Positions 51,775 to 63,226 of a stretch of 64,000 nucleotides of DNA are shown here, piece by piece. Source of the stretch: Streptomyces sp. R302 (GTDB taxonomy: Bacteria; Actinomycetota; Actinomycetes; Streptomycetales; Streptomycetaceae); the NCBI RefSeq assembly GCF_012927245.1, contig NZ_JABBGE010000004.1, positions 186,001 through 250,000 on the forward strand, read 5' to 3'. Each line of letters starts with the position of its first letter. The stretch's first letter is position 1. Both the position numbers and the translations under genes were made by a program. The notes below the pieces were generated by a model that worked only from the letters and a program-made list of their open reading frames with translations, did no database searches and was not told where the DNA came from.

Positions 51775-54219
51775 TCACTCCCTGATCCGCGCGAGGAGTG
51801 CGACCGGCCGGTCGGCGAAGAGCTCCGCCAGTTTGAGCTCGCTCTCCGGGCCGCCGGTGAACTCCCGTACGCCGTCCAGGACATCGGCCCACCGGCCCTC
51901 CGGAAGAACCAGCTCGGTGTCCCGCCAGCCGCCCGCCTCCGCGAGCCGCAGCGACAGCCGGGTCACCGCGGTCACCACCTGCCCCGCGCGGGCGAAGGCG
52001 AGGCAGTGCGCCGCCGCCGGGCCCTCCGCGGCGAGCGGGGTGTAGCCGCCGCCCGGGCCGAAGGCCGCCGGACGCTCGCGGCGCAGTCCGAGCACGGCCC
52101 GCACCAGCGCCGTCCGGCCGTCGTCGGGGCCCGGCTCGTACGGCGCCCGGTTGTCGGGGTCGACCAGCGCCCGGTACTCCCGCTCGGTGGACTGGTACAG
52201 CTCCGGCACGCCCGGCATGGTCAGCTGGACCAGGGCCGCGCCGTCCGCGTGGGCCCGGATGTGCGGCTCCAGGGCGAACGCCGCCTCCGACGCCGCCCGC
52301 AGCGGCACCCGGCCGGGCCCGGCGGCGACGAACTCGGCCACCGCCCTCTCGTACGCCGGGTCCTGCTCCGTCCAGGACGTCCGCAGCCCCTCCTCCCGTA
52401 CGGCCTTGAGCACGGCGGGGCCGATCCGCTCCGGGTCCGGCGTGCCGAAGCCGAACGCGGTCTGCCACGCCGTCCAGGCCAGGTGCGGGTCCGGCGCCGG
52501 GACCCCGGCGACCTCGGCGAGCAGCCCGGCCCACACGTCCGGGCACTGGGCGAGGACCGCGATCGCCGCCCGCACGTCCGCGCTGCGCTTGGTGTCGTGG
52601 GTGGTGAGGACGGTGCCGGTGGCCGGCCAGTCGCGGGCGAGCCGGGCGCAGGCCGCGTGGAACTCCTCGACGCCGACGGCCGGCCGGCCCGGATCGCCGC
52701 CGACCTCGTTGGCCGACAGCAGCGGGGCGTACCGGTAGAAGGCGGTGTCCTCCGTGGACTTGGCCCGCAGCGCCGAGGACGTCTGCGCGAACCGGGCCCG
52801 GAATCCGGCGTGTTCGGGGGAGTCGCCGAGCGCGCCGAGGAGCAGTGCCCGTACGGCGTCCACGGCGGTGGCCTCCTCCGGGACGGCGAAGGCGGCCCGC
52901 GCGCCCCGGACGACCCCGGGGGTGAGGAGGCGCTCGGCGTCGCCGGTCCCGTAGGGCCGGTAGACCGGCACGCGGACGAGGAGTTCCTCGATCGCGGTCC
53001 GCAGCGCCCAGGGCGCGTGGTCCTGGTGCGCGGGACTTGCGGCGCAGAGCCGTACCGCCTCCCGGGTCAGCCGGCTCGTCTCGGCCGCCAGGTCGTGCCG
53101 CACCACCTCGTACGCGGCACGCCGGGCGGTCGCCTCCCACGCCCCGCCCCGGTCCCCGGCCCTTCCGGTGAACTCCCGGTAGACGTCCGTCAGTTCAGCC
53201 GCTCCGACGGGGTCGGTGAGGACGCCGTCGACAAGGCGCAGGGCGTCGTAGCCGGTGGTGCCGGCCACCGGCCAGGCGGCCGGCAGGGTCTCGTCCCCGG
53301 TGAGGATCTTCTCGACGACGATCCAGCACCGGCCGCCGGTGGCCGCCGCCAACCGCTCCAAGTAGCCCTGCGGGTCGGCGAGTCCGTCCGGGTGGTCGAT
53401 CCGCAGCCCCTCGATCACCCCGTCGGCGACGAGCCGCAGGATCGTCGCGTGGGTCTCCCGGAACACCTCCGGGTCCTCCACCCGCACCCCGATCAGGTCC
53501 GAGACGGTGAAGAAGCGCCGGTAGTTCAGCTCGGTGCGGGCCAGCCGCCACCAGCCGAGCCGGTAGTGCTGGCGGTCGAGGAGTGCGGCCGGCGGCAGGT
53601 CCTCCGTGCCGGGCCGGAGCGGGAACTCCTGCCCGTCCAGGCGCAGTACGCCGTCCTCCACCCGCAGCCGGTCCCGTACCTCCGGGAGCCGCGCGGGCAG
53701 CACCGGCAGCAGGAGCCTGCCGTCCCCGGCGGACCGGTCCACGTCGAACCAGCGGGCGTACGGGGAGTCCCGGCCGTGCCGCAGCACCTCCCGCAGCGCG
53801 TGGTTGTGGCGCGGCGAGGCCGCCATGTGGTTGGGCACCAGGTCCACCACCAGGCCGAGGCCGTGCGCGCGGGCGGTCGCGGCGAGCGCCCGCAGCCCCG
53901 CCTCGCCGCCCAGCTCCGCCCGGACCGCCCGGTGGTCGGTGACGTCGTACCCGTGGGTCGAACCGGGCACCGCCTCCAGGACCGGGGAGAGGTGCAGATG
54001 GGAGACGCCGAGCCCGGCGAGGTGCGGCACCGCCCGCTCGGCGGCGGCGAACGGGAACGCGGGCTGGAGCTGGAGCCGGTAGGTGGCACGGGGGACGACG
54101 GGCGGCCCGGGCGGCCCGGACGGGGCGGAGGCGGCGGGCGTCCCGGACGCGGCGGCGGACAGCGGGCGGTCGGACGGCGGGCGGTCGGACGGCGGTTGTG
54201 CGGGCGGGTTGGGCGTCAT
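51775..54219 (-). CDS. treY: Malto-oligosyltrehalose synthase
   Basis: 814 residues from ATG 54219. GH13 TreY features: RATYRLQLQPAFPFAAAERA at the barrel start, HLSPVLEAVPGSTHGYDV, VVDLVPNHMA (region I), GLRIDHPDGLADP (region II, nucleophile Asp), WIVVEKILTGDE (region III Glu) and LTTHDTKRSADVRAA (region IV). Converts the reducing end of maltodextrins to an alpha,alpha-1,1 linkage, feeding TreZ. The first ~45 residues are a Pro/Ser/Asp-rich extension. Divergent from the MFS gene by 81 bases. Confidence 0.94.
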   Translation of the reverse strand: MTPNPPAQPPSDRPPSDRPLSAAASGTPAASAPSGPPGPPVVPRATYRLQLQPAFPFAAAERAVPHLAGLGVSHLHLSPVLEAVPGSTHGYDVTDHRAVRAELGGEAGLRALAATARAHGLGLVVDLVPNHMAASPRHNHALREVLRHGRDSPYARWFDVDRSAGDGRLLLPVLPARLPEVRDRLRVEDGVLRLDGQEFPLRPGTEDLPPAALLDRQHYRLGWWRLARTELNYRRFFTVSDLIGVRVEDPEVFRETHATILRLVADGVIEGLRIDHPDGLADPQGYLERLAAATGGRCWIVVEKILTGDETLPAAWPVAGTTGYDALRLVDGVLTDPVGAAELTDVYREFTGRAGDRGGAWEATARRAAYEVVRHDLAAETSRLTREAVRLCAASPAHQDHAPWALRTAIEELLVRVPVYRPYGTGDAERLLTPGVVRGARAAFAVPEEATAVDAVRALLLGALGDSPEHAGFRARFAQTSSALRAKSTEDTAFYRYAPLLSANEVGGDPGRPAVGVEEFHAACARLARDWPATGTVLTTHDTKRSADVRAAIAVLAQCPDVWAGLLAEVAGVPAPDPHLAWTAWQTAFGFGTPDPERIGPAVLKAVREEGLRTSWTEQDPAYERAVAEFVAAGPGRVPLRAASEAAFALEPHIRAHADGAALVQLTMPGVPELYQSTEREYRALVDPDNRAPYEPGPDDGRTALVRAVLGLRRERPAAFGPGGGYTPLAAEGPAAAHCLAFARAGQVVTAVTRLSLRLAEAGGWRDTELVLPEGRWADVLDGVREFTGGPESELKLAELFADRPVALLARIRE

Positions 54220-55519
54220 GCGAACGTACGTACCCCGTACGGGAGCTTCCGTGTCATCACCCGATGCACCCGTTCGGGGGTATCGGGCTACTTTCGGCCG
54301 ATGCTCCGGATGTACCGCGACACCCTCTCCCTGCTCGGCCCCGCCCTTCCGGTCCTCTCCTTCCTCGGCCGGCTGCCCACCGCGATGTGCCAGCTCGGCA
54401 GCGTCCTGCTGGTCGCGGAGACCAGCGGCTCGCTCGCCGCGGCGGGGCTCGCGGGCGGCGCGCTGGCCGCCGGGCAGACCGTCGCGGGCCCGCTGCTCGG
54501 CCGGCTCGCGGACCGGCGCGGCCAGCGCGGACCCGTCCTCGCCGCCTCCCTCGCCAACGCCCTCGCGGTCGCCGCCCTCGTCCTCGCCGCCGTCGCCGAC
54601 GCCCCCACCGGGCTCCTCGTGCCGCTGGCGCTGCTCGCCGGGGCGACCGTCCCGCAGATCGGACCGCTCGCCAGGACCCGCTCGGTGGCGCTCGCCCGCC
54701 GGGCCGGCGTCGACGACCGGACCGTCGGCGCGGTCCTCTCCTTCGAGGGCACCCTCGACGAGGTGTCCTTCGTCCTCGGCCCCGCGCTCGTCGGCCTCGC
54801 CGCCGCCCTCGCCCACCCCGGCGCCGCGCTGCTCGGCGCCGCCCTGCTCCTCGCCCTCTGCGGCACCGGCTTCGCGCTCCACCCGACCGCCGCCGCGGCG
54901 GCCGCACCCGGCGGCGCCGCCACCCGCACGGGCGCCGCCGAACGGACGCGGCTGCCCCGCTCCGCGTACGCCCTCCGGGTGACGATGGTCCTCCAGGGCG
55001 CCATGTTCGGCGCCTCCCAGGCCGGGATCACCGCCCTCACCACCGGTCTCGGCGCCCCCGCCCAGGCCGGGCTCGTCTACGCGGCGATGGGCGTGACGAG
55101 CGCCGCCGTCGGCCTGTCGCTCGCCGCGCTGCCGGCCCGGATCGGGCTGACCCTCCGCTGGCGGACCGCGACCGCCGGGCTCGTCCTGCTCTCCCTGCCG
55201 CTGCTCGCGGTCGACTCCCTCGCCGGCCTGTACGTGGCGGTGACCGTCCTCGGCGCCGCCTACGCCCCGCACCTCATCACGGTCTTCGCGCTGACCGAGC
55301 GGTCCGTCCCGGCCGGCCGGCTCGCCGAGTCCATGGCCTTCCTCACCAGCGGGATCGTCGGCGGCCAGGCCCTCGCCCTGGCGCTCTCCGGGCGGCTCGC
55401 CGAACAGCACGGCGCCCCCGCCGCCTTCGCGGTGGCGGTGGGGGCGGCCGTGGCCTGCGCGGCGCTCTCCTGGACGGTGCGGACCGTACGGACGGGAGGG
55501 GCGCCGCGCGGGGCCGAGC

Positions 55520-57640
<2,121 letters not shown>

Positions 57641-57777
57641 GGATACGAATATTCCTCTTCTGTCCGGGTTCATGCGTGCTCTTCGGCCAGATCCTGCCCG
57701 AAAGACGCGCAACCTCGCGGGAACTCGCCCCGTCCTACCGGGTGACCGCAGACCAAGCGGGGGATAGAGGGGGAAAT

Positions 57778-58662
57778 GTGTACGAAATAGTGCGCCGCCA
57801 CCTGGGGAAGGTGGTGGCCGGAGCGGCCATGGCGGTGACGGGCACCGCCGTCGCGGTCGCGATCAGCCTGCCGGGCGCGGCGGGCGCGGAGGACACGCCC
57901 GCCGGCCGTGCGGCCGGCGCCGGGAACACGGCGGCGGACGGCGCCCGGGGCGGTCAGGGGACGGACGGCGGGGCGAACGGCGGGACGGGCGGCGCCGGAG
58001 GCGCGGAGGGAACGGGCGGCCGGGGGGCCGCCGCGCTCGCCCCCGCCACCGTCGCCCCGCCCGCTGCCGAGGGGGAGAAGGGCACCGGCACCGACCCGCT
58101 CACCGACGCCGAACTGGCCCGGGCCCGGGAGCTCGCCCTCGGCCCCGCCGCCGACTCCGCCGCCCGGCAGGACGTCGACGGCGACCGGGGCCGCCCGCAG
58201 CACCTCGGCACCGAACTCGCCGACCCGGCCCCGGGGCAGGAGACCACCCGCCGCGCCCAGGTCCGCTTCTACGACTACGCCCGCGACGAGCTCGTCACCC
58301 GGACCGTCGACCTGGCCACGGGCAAGGTCGAGACCACCGCCGCCCGGCGCGGGGTGCAGCCCTCGGCCCACCCCGAGGAACTGCGCGCCGCCCTCGAACT
58401 GATCCTCGCGAGCCCCCTCGGCAAGGGCGTCGAGGAGGACTACCGGGACGCCACCGGCACCGAACTGACCAGCGCCGACCAGCTCTGGTTCAACGGCGAC
58501 GTCTACCGCACCTACCGCGAGAAGAACGTCCCCGAGGCGCTCTCCCGCTGCGGCGAACACCGCTGCGTCCGGCTCGTCACCAAGGTCCGCAACGGCGCCT
58601 GGATCGACACCCGGAACATCATCGTCGACCTCTCCGCGAAGAACGTCGTCCGCGTCGGCTGA
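57778..58662 (+). CDS. Secreted protein resembling N-domain of copper amine oxidase
   Basis: 294 residues from GTG 57778 behind GAGGGGGAAAT. Signal sequence (VVAGAAMAVTGTAVAVAISL, AGA cleavage), then a Gly/Ala low-complexity stretch (residues ~40-100). The folded C-terminal half has RAQVRFYDYARDELVTRTVD then LATGKVE, which looks like the N2/N3 module preceding the catalytic domain in copper amine oxidases. The next gene encodes that catalytic domain, so the pair may be a split enzyme. Confidence 0.68.
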   Translation: MYEIVRRHLGKVVAGAAMAVTGTAVAVAISLPGAAGAEDTPAGRAAGAGNTAADGARGGQGTDGGANGGTGGAGGAEGTGGRGAAALAPATVAPPAAEGEKGTGTDPLTDAELARARELALGPAADSAARQDVDGDRGRPQHLGTELADPAPGQETTRRAQVRFYDYARDELVTRTVDLATGKVETTAARRGVQPSAHPEELRAALELILASPLGKGVEEDYRDATGTELTSADQLWFNGDVYRTYREKNVPEALSRCGEHRCVRLVTKVRNGAWIDTRNIIVDLSAKNVVRVG

Positions 58663-58730
58663 CCACCGCCGCCCGCCGTTCCACCACCCGTCCCCGCCCG
58701 CGGGGGCCCGTACGCAAGGAGTACGACCAC

Positions 58731-60053
58731 ATGACCCGCCCGCACCACCGGCGAGCCAGGGGGATCCTCGCCGCCCTCGCGGCCACCGCGTTCCTCGGCA
58801 CCGCCACCGCCGCCGCGGCACCCGCACCGGCGCCCACCCCGCCGCCGACGCCCGGACCCCGGCCCACCCTCGCCAAGCCCCCCGTCTCGGCCGTCTGCTC
58901 GCCCGCCCACCGCATCACGAGGAAGCTCGACGGCGGCGCCTCCTGGGACATGTGCTGGCGCTACAGCACCGACGCCGGCCTGGTCCTCGACCGCGTCACC
59001 TACCAGCCGCCCGGCGGCGCCCCGGTCCGCGTCCTCACCACCGCCCGCCTCGCCCAGATCCACGTGCCGTACGACGACGGCGGCGCCGAGTACGACGACC
59101 TCACCGGCGCCGGCTTCGGCTGGGGCCTGCAGGGCCTCAAGCCCGCCGAATGCCCCGGCGGCACCCTCTCCTCCGTCAAGGTCCCCGAGGTCGGCACCGT
59201 CAAGGGCCTCTGCACCACCACCCGCGCCCGCGGCCACGCCTACCGCATGGCCAGCGACTCCGGCGCCGGCGTCTACCAGGCCCAGGCCAAGGACCTCCTC
59301 GTCTACACCGTCAACAAGGTCGGCTGGTACGAGTACATCTCCGAGTGGCGCTTCTCCTCCGACGGCACCGTCGGCGCCAACGTCGGCGCCACCGGCAGCC
59401 TCTCGCCCGTCGACTACAACGCCACCGACGGCCGCGGCTGGCCCCTCGGCAAGGGAGCCCGGGGCTACGCCACCAGCCACGCGCACAACGTCTTCTGGAA
59501 GCTCGACTTCGGCCTCGACGGCGGCCGGGACCGCGTCGAGCAGTACGACTCCACCGTCACCCCGCCCGCCGCCGGGGGCAGCCCCACCGTGCACACCAAG
59601 CGCACCACCGTGACGAAGGAACTCGCCGGCGACGCCGAGAACATGCGCTGGTGGCGGGTGGTCAGCGGCACCGGCAAGAACGCCGACGGCCACGCCCGCA
59701 GCTACGAGATCGTCCCCGGCCGCACCGACACCCACGCCGGCCGCGGCTTCACCAAGCACGACGTCTACTTCACCCAGTCCCGCGCCTGCGAGCAGTACGC
59801 CAGCAACAACATCGGCAACTGCCCGGCCGGCGCCGGAGACAGCGTCGACAAGTGGGTGAACGGGGAGACCCTGACCCGGCCGACCGTCTGGGTCAACATC
59901 GGGTTCCACCACATCGCCCGGGACGAGGACCAGCAGCCCATGCCCGTCCACTGGCAGGGCTTCCAGCTCGCCCCCAGGGACGTAACCGCTATGAATCCCC
60001 TCACTCCGTCCGATCTCGCCTCCCAGAACGGAGAGCCGGACACCCGGAGTTGA
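58731..60053 (+). CDS. Copper amine oxidase-like catalytic domain, secreted
   Basis: 440 residues from ATG 58731 (AAGGAG upstream). Signal peptide (ILAALAATAFLGTATAAAA) and Pro-rich spacer, then the CuAO core. Landmarks: the copper His pair in SHAHNVFWKLDFGLDGGRDR, the third His region GFHHIARDEDQQPMPVHWQG and the NP near the end. The TPQ-forming segment expected as N-Y-D/E-Y reads GWYEYISEWRFSSDG: the Tyr is kept but the preceding Asn is Trp. Cofactor formation is therefore uncertain. Only 68 bases separate it from the upstream N-domain gene. Confidence 0.75.
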   Translation: MTRPHHRRARGILAALAATAFLGTATAAAAPAPAPTPPPTPGPRPTLAKPPVSAVCSPAHRITRKLDGGASWDMCWRYSTDAGLVLDRVTYQPPGGAPVRVLTTARLAQIHVPYDDGGAEYDDLTGAGFGWGLQGLKPAECPGGTLSSVKVPEVGTVKGLCTTTRARGHAYRMASDSGAGVYQAQAKDLLVYTVNKVGWYEYISEWRFSSDGTVGANVGATGSLSPVDYNATDGRGWPLGKGARGYATSHAHNVFWKLDFGLDGGRDRVEQYDSTVTPPAAGGSPTVHTKRTTVTKELAGDAENMRWWRVVSGTGKNADGHARSYEIVPGRTDTHAGRGFTKHDVYFTQSRACEQYASNNIGNCPAGAGDSVDKWVNGETLTRPTVWVNIGFHHIARDEDQQPMPVHWQGFQLAPRDVTAMNPLTPSDLASQNGEPDTRS

Positions 60054-60161
60054 GCAAGCCGCCGACCGATCCTGCTGCACCGCCTCCCGCTCGCGGAGTA
60101 CCCTTCCTTGATCTTGTCGGAAGAATCGGGACGGGCGTCCAGAGCAGAAGGCGGTGCGCGG

Positions 60162-61448
60162 GTGAGCTCGGGAGGCCTTGAGCTGCCCCCAGGTGACGCG
60201 GGTCACGAGGGGGGACCGGCCGACCCCGGGGAGGAACCGCCCACGGTGATCCTCCCCACCGGCCAGGCCGCGCCCCCCGGCGCGGTCCAGGTGGCCCGCC
60301 CCGTGGAGATCGGCGCCGAGCTCGACTGGGGCGCCGAGGCCTGGGGCGAGGTCCGCACCCGCGCCCAGCGCGCGGGCCGCGCCTACATCTGGCTCAACCT
60401 CGTCGAACAGCGGATGCGGGCCGTCGTCGCCGCCGTCCTCCGGCCCGTCTACGAGCCCGTCCACGGCGACGAGTGGGTCGTCGCCGCCGCGGGCCCGGCC
60501 GGCCAGGAATGGGTCCGCCGGGCCGTCGCCGTCCGCGAGGTCTCCCGCCGCAAGGGCTACCTCCTCGACCCCGCCGACGACAACGTCCTCTCCTTCCTCA
60601 CCCTGCCCCAGCTCCGCGAGCTGATGGTCCAGCACTGGCCCTGCTTCGAGCCCTACTTCGACGACCGGCGCGAGGTCGAACTCGCCCTCGACGAACTGGA
60701 GGTGACCCGCAACGTCGTCTCCCGCAACCGGGCCCTCTCGCCCACCGTCCTCGCCCAGGCCGAACGGGCCTCCGCCCGCATCCTGGAGATCCTCGGCAGC
60801 GGCGCCGGCGTCCCCTCCTCCGACCGGCTCCGCGTCGACGCCGTCGAGGACCTCGTCGGCGACCGGTACGCCGACGTCGTCTCCGTCCACCCCGACCGCG
60901 TCCGGCTCCAGCGCCAGCTGCCCGCCGAGGACCTCTTCGGCGGCGCCCGCCGCCTCGACGCCACCGGCATAGGCCTGAACCTGCTCGTGCAGAACTTCTC
61001 CGGCCGCCGCATGGTCCGCCTCGCCGAGTCCGGCTGCCGGATACGGCTCCTCTTCCTCAACCCCGCCAGCAGCGCCGTCAAACGCCGCGAGCGGGAGCTC
61101 GGCATCCGCAAGGGCGAGCTGAGCCGCTCCGTCGAGATGAACATCCTGCACATGCGCCGGGTCCGCTCCAAGCTCCGCGACCCCGACGCCTTCCAGATCC
61201 ACGTCTTCGACGAGACCCCCCGCTTCACCGCCTACCTCGTCGACGGCGACGGCCCCGACGGCGTCGGCGTCGTCCAGTCCTACCTCCGCAAGGCCCGCGG
61301 CATGGAGGCCCCCGTCCTCGTCCTGCGCGGCGGCGGCCGCACCGTCGTCCGCCACGAGACCCCCGGACGTGACGCGGACCACGGACTCTTCGAGACCTAC
61401 CGGGAGGAGTTCGAGTCCGTCTGGCTGGACTCCCGGCCCGTTTCCTGA
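60162..61448 (+). CDS. SAV2148-like HEPN domain protein
   Basis: 428 residues from GTG 60162. The family is a streptomycete conserved protein with an alpha-helical HEPN-type N-terminal half (GRAYIWLNLVEQRMRAVVAA; ELEVTRNVVSRNRALS resembling the HEPN Rx4-6H/N region) and an alpha/beta second half (RRLDATGIGLNLLVQNFSG, GCRIRLLFLNPASSAVKRRE, FQIHVFDETPRFTAYLVDG) similar to PLD-like/DUF5919 effector-sensor folds. HEPN proteins are often RNases, but a clear catalytic RxxxxH is not seen. Probably cytoplasmic. Confidence 0.72.
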   Translation: MSSGGLELPPGDAGHEGGPADPGEEPPTVILPTGQAAPPGAVQVARPVEIGAELDWGAEAWGEVRTRAQRAGRAYIWLNLVEQRMRAVVAAVLRPVYEPVHGDEWVVAAAGPAGQEWVRRAVAVREVSRRKGYLLDPADDNVLSFLTLPQLRELMVQHWPCFEPYFDDRREVELALDELEVTRNVVSRNRALSPTVLAQAERASARILEILGSGAGVPSSDRLRVDAVEDLVGDRYADVVSVHPDRVRLQRQLPAEDLFGGARRLDATGIGLNLLVQNFSGRRMVRLAESGCRIRLLFLNPASSAVKRRERELGIRKGELSRSVEMNILHMRRVRSKLRDPDAFQIHVFDETPRFTAYLVDGDGPDGVGVVQSYLRKARGMEAPVLVLRGGGRTVVRHETPGRDADHGLFETYREEFESVWLDSRPVS

Positions 61449-61546
61449 GAGCCCCGTGCCCCGCCTGCCCCGCCCCTCCGGCCGCGTTGTCAGAGGCGCG
61501 TGCGAGGGTGTGAGCACCACGGGGGAGATCACGTAAGGAGGACCCG

Positions 61547-62272
61547 ATGGTCTGGCATGGGGAACCACTGGTCGGCTTCGACCTGGAGACGACGGGGACG
61601 GACCCGCTCGAATCCCGCATCGTCACCGCGTCGATCGTCGAGGTCCGCCGCGGCACGGTGACCGGACAGCGGGACTGGCTCGCCGACCCCGGCGTCCGCA
61701 TCCCCGAACAGGCCTCGGCCATCCACGGCATCAGCAGCGAGCGCGCCGCCGCCGAGGGCCGCCCGGTCCGCGAGGTCGCCGACGAGGTCGCCGAGACCCT
61801 GACCGGCTACTGGTCCCGGGGCGTCCCGGTCGTCGCGTACAACGCCTCCTTCGACCTCAGCCTGCTCTCCGCCGAGCTGCGCCGGCACGGACTGCCCTCG
61901 CTCGCCGAGCGGATGGGCGGCGCCGGCATCGGCCCCGTCCTCGACCCGTACACCATCGACCGGGCCGTCGACCGCTACCGGCGCGGCAAGCGCACCCTGG
62001 AGGCGGTCTGCGGCGAGTACGGCGTGGAGCTCACCAGCGCCCACCAGGCGTCCGCCGACGCCCTCGCCGCCGTCCGCGTCGCCCTCGCGATAGCCGACCG
62101 GCATCCGCAGGTGGCCGCCCTCGACCCGGCCGAGCTGCACGAGCGGCAGATCGGCTGGTACCGCGCCTGGGCCGAGAACTTCCAGGACTTCCTGCGGCGC
62201 AAGGGCGACCAGGACGCGGTGATCGACCCGGTGTGGCCCCTGCGCGGCGAGCCGGTCGCCGTGACCCCCTGA
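61547..62272 (+). CDS. DnaQ-type 3'-5' exonuclease
   Basis: 241 residues from ATG 61547 behind AAGGAGG. DEDDh exonuclease motifs: GFDLETTGTDP (Exo I, D and E), VAYNASFDLSLL (Exo II) and TSAHQASADALAAVRV (Exo III, H and D). No polymerase domain is attached, so it may proofread or degrade DNA/RNA independently. It is the expected length of streptomycete stand-alone exonucleases. Confidence 0.9.
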   Translation: MVWHGEPLVGFDLETTGTDPLESRIVTASIVEVRRGTVTGQRDWLADPGVRIPEQASAIHGISSERAAAEGRPVREVADEVAETLTGYWSRGVPVVAYNASFDLSLLSAELRRHGLPSLAERMGGAGIGPVLDPYTIDRAVDRYRRGKRTLEAVCGEYGVELTSAHQASADALAAVRVALAIADRHPQVAALDPAELHERQIGWYRAWAENFQDFLRRKGDQDAVIDPVWPLRGEPVAVTP

Positions 62273-62303
62273 CGGAGGACTCGGCCAGGAGGTCCGCTTC
62301 CGG

Positions 62304-63134
62304 TCAGGCGTTCTCCTTGAAGAACGACAGCAGCAGCTCGCTCACGGCCTGCGGCCGGTCCAGCTGGAGCCAGTGCCCCGCGTCCTCGACCCGCTCGTAC
62401 CGCCAGGAGCCGCTGACCGCGTCGGCCGTCCGCTCCATCGAGCGCTCGGTGAGGAAGCGGTCCCCGGTGGACCAGACGCCCATCACCGGCACCCCGGCCG
62501 GCAGCGGCGGCACCGGAACGTCCGGGCCGAACTGCGCCTCCGCCGGGAAGCCCGAGCGGTAGATGTTCAGGGCGGCCGTCAGCGCCCCCGGCGCGCGCAG
62601 CGCCTCGATCACCGGCTCCGCGTCCGCGTGCTCGGCCAGCATCTCCCGCAGCTGGGCGTAGTCGTCCCGGGAGAGCCAGTCCTCGGCGAGCCCGGCCAGC
62701 TGGAACAGCAGCATGTACCAGGAGCGCTGCTTCTGCTCCCAGCCCGCGCCCCGGACCGCCGTGATGTGCCCCACCGACAGCAGGCCCAGGCTCCGCACCC
62801 GGTCCGGCACCGCCGAGGCGAGCCCCTGCGCGACGGCGGACCCCCAGTCGTGGCCGACCAGGTGGAAGCGGTCCACCTCCAGGTGCGCGAGGAGTTCGAG
62901 CAGGTCGCCGACGTGCTTCGCCGGGTGGTACGCCTCCGGGCCGCCCTCCGGACGGTCCGAACCGCCGAAGCCGCGCAGCGTCGGGGCGACCGTGCGGAAA
63001 CCGGCGGCGTTGAGCACCGGCACCTGATGGCGCCACAGGGTGTGGCTGTCGGGGAAGCCGTGCAGGAGCAGGACCACCGGCCCCTCGCCGCTCACCTCGA
63101 CGTCGAGACTCACTTCGGACAGCCGCACGCGCAT
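62304..63134 (-). CDS. Alpha/beta hydrolase (epoxide hydrolase-like)
   Basis: 276 residues from ATG 63134. Oxyanion region HGFPDSHTLWRHQ, nucleophile elbow VGHDWGSAVA with Asp as nucleophile (epoxide hydrolase/haloalkane dehalogenase type), acid in STGDRFL region, and catalytic His in VEDAGHWLQLDRP. A cap domain spans ~130-200. Substrate unknown. Convergent with the exonuclease gene. Confidence 0.86.
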   Translation of the reverse strand: MRVRLSEVSLDVEVSGEGPVVLLLHGFPDSHTLWRHQVPVLNAAGFRTVAPTLRGFGGSDRPEGGPEAYHPAKHVGDLLELLAHLEVDRFHLVGHDWGSAVAQGLASAVPDRVRSLGLLSVGHITAVRGAGWEQKQRSWYMLLFQLAGLAEDWLSRDDYAQLREMLAEHADAEPVIEALRAPGALTAALNIYRSGFPAEAQFGPDVPVPPLPAGVPVMGVWSTGDRFLTERSMERTADAVSGSWRYERVEDAGHWLQLDRPQAVSELLLSFFKENA

Positions 63135-63226
63135 CACAACACCCCGTTCCCGTATGCCGGTTCGACAAGGATCATGATGGCAGCCCGAGTGGAACGCGTA
63201 CCAGTCGGCAGGGAGACGGGCACCGG

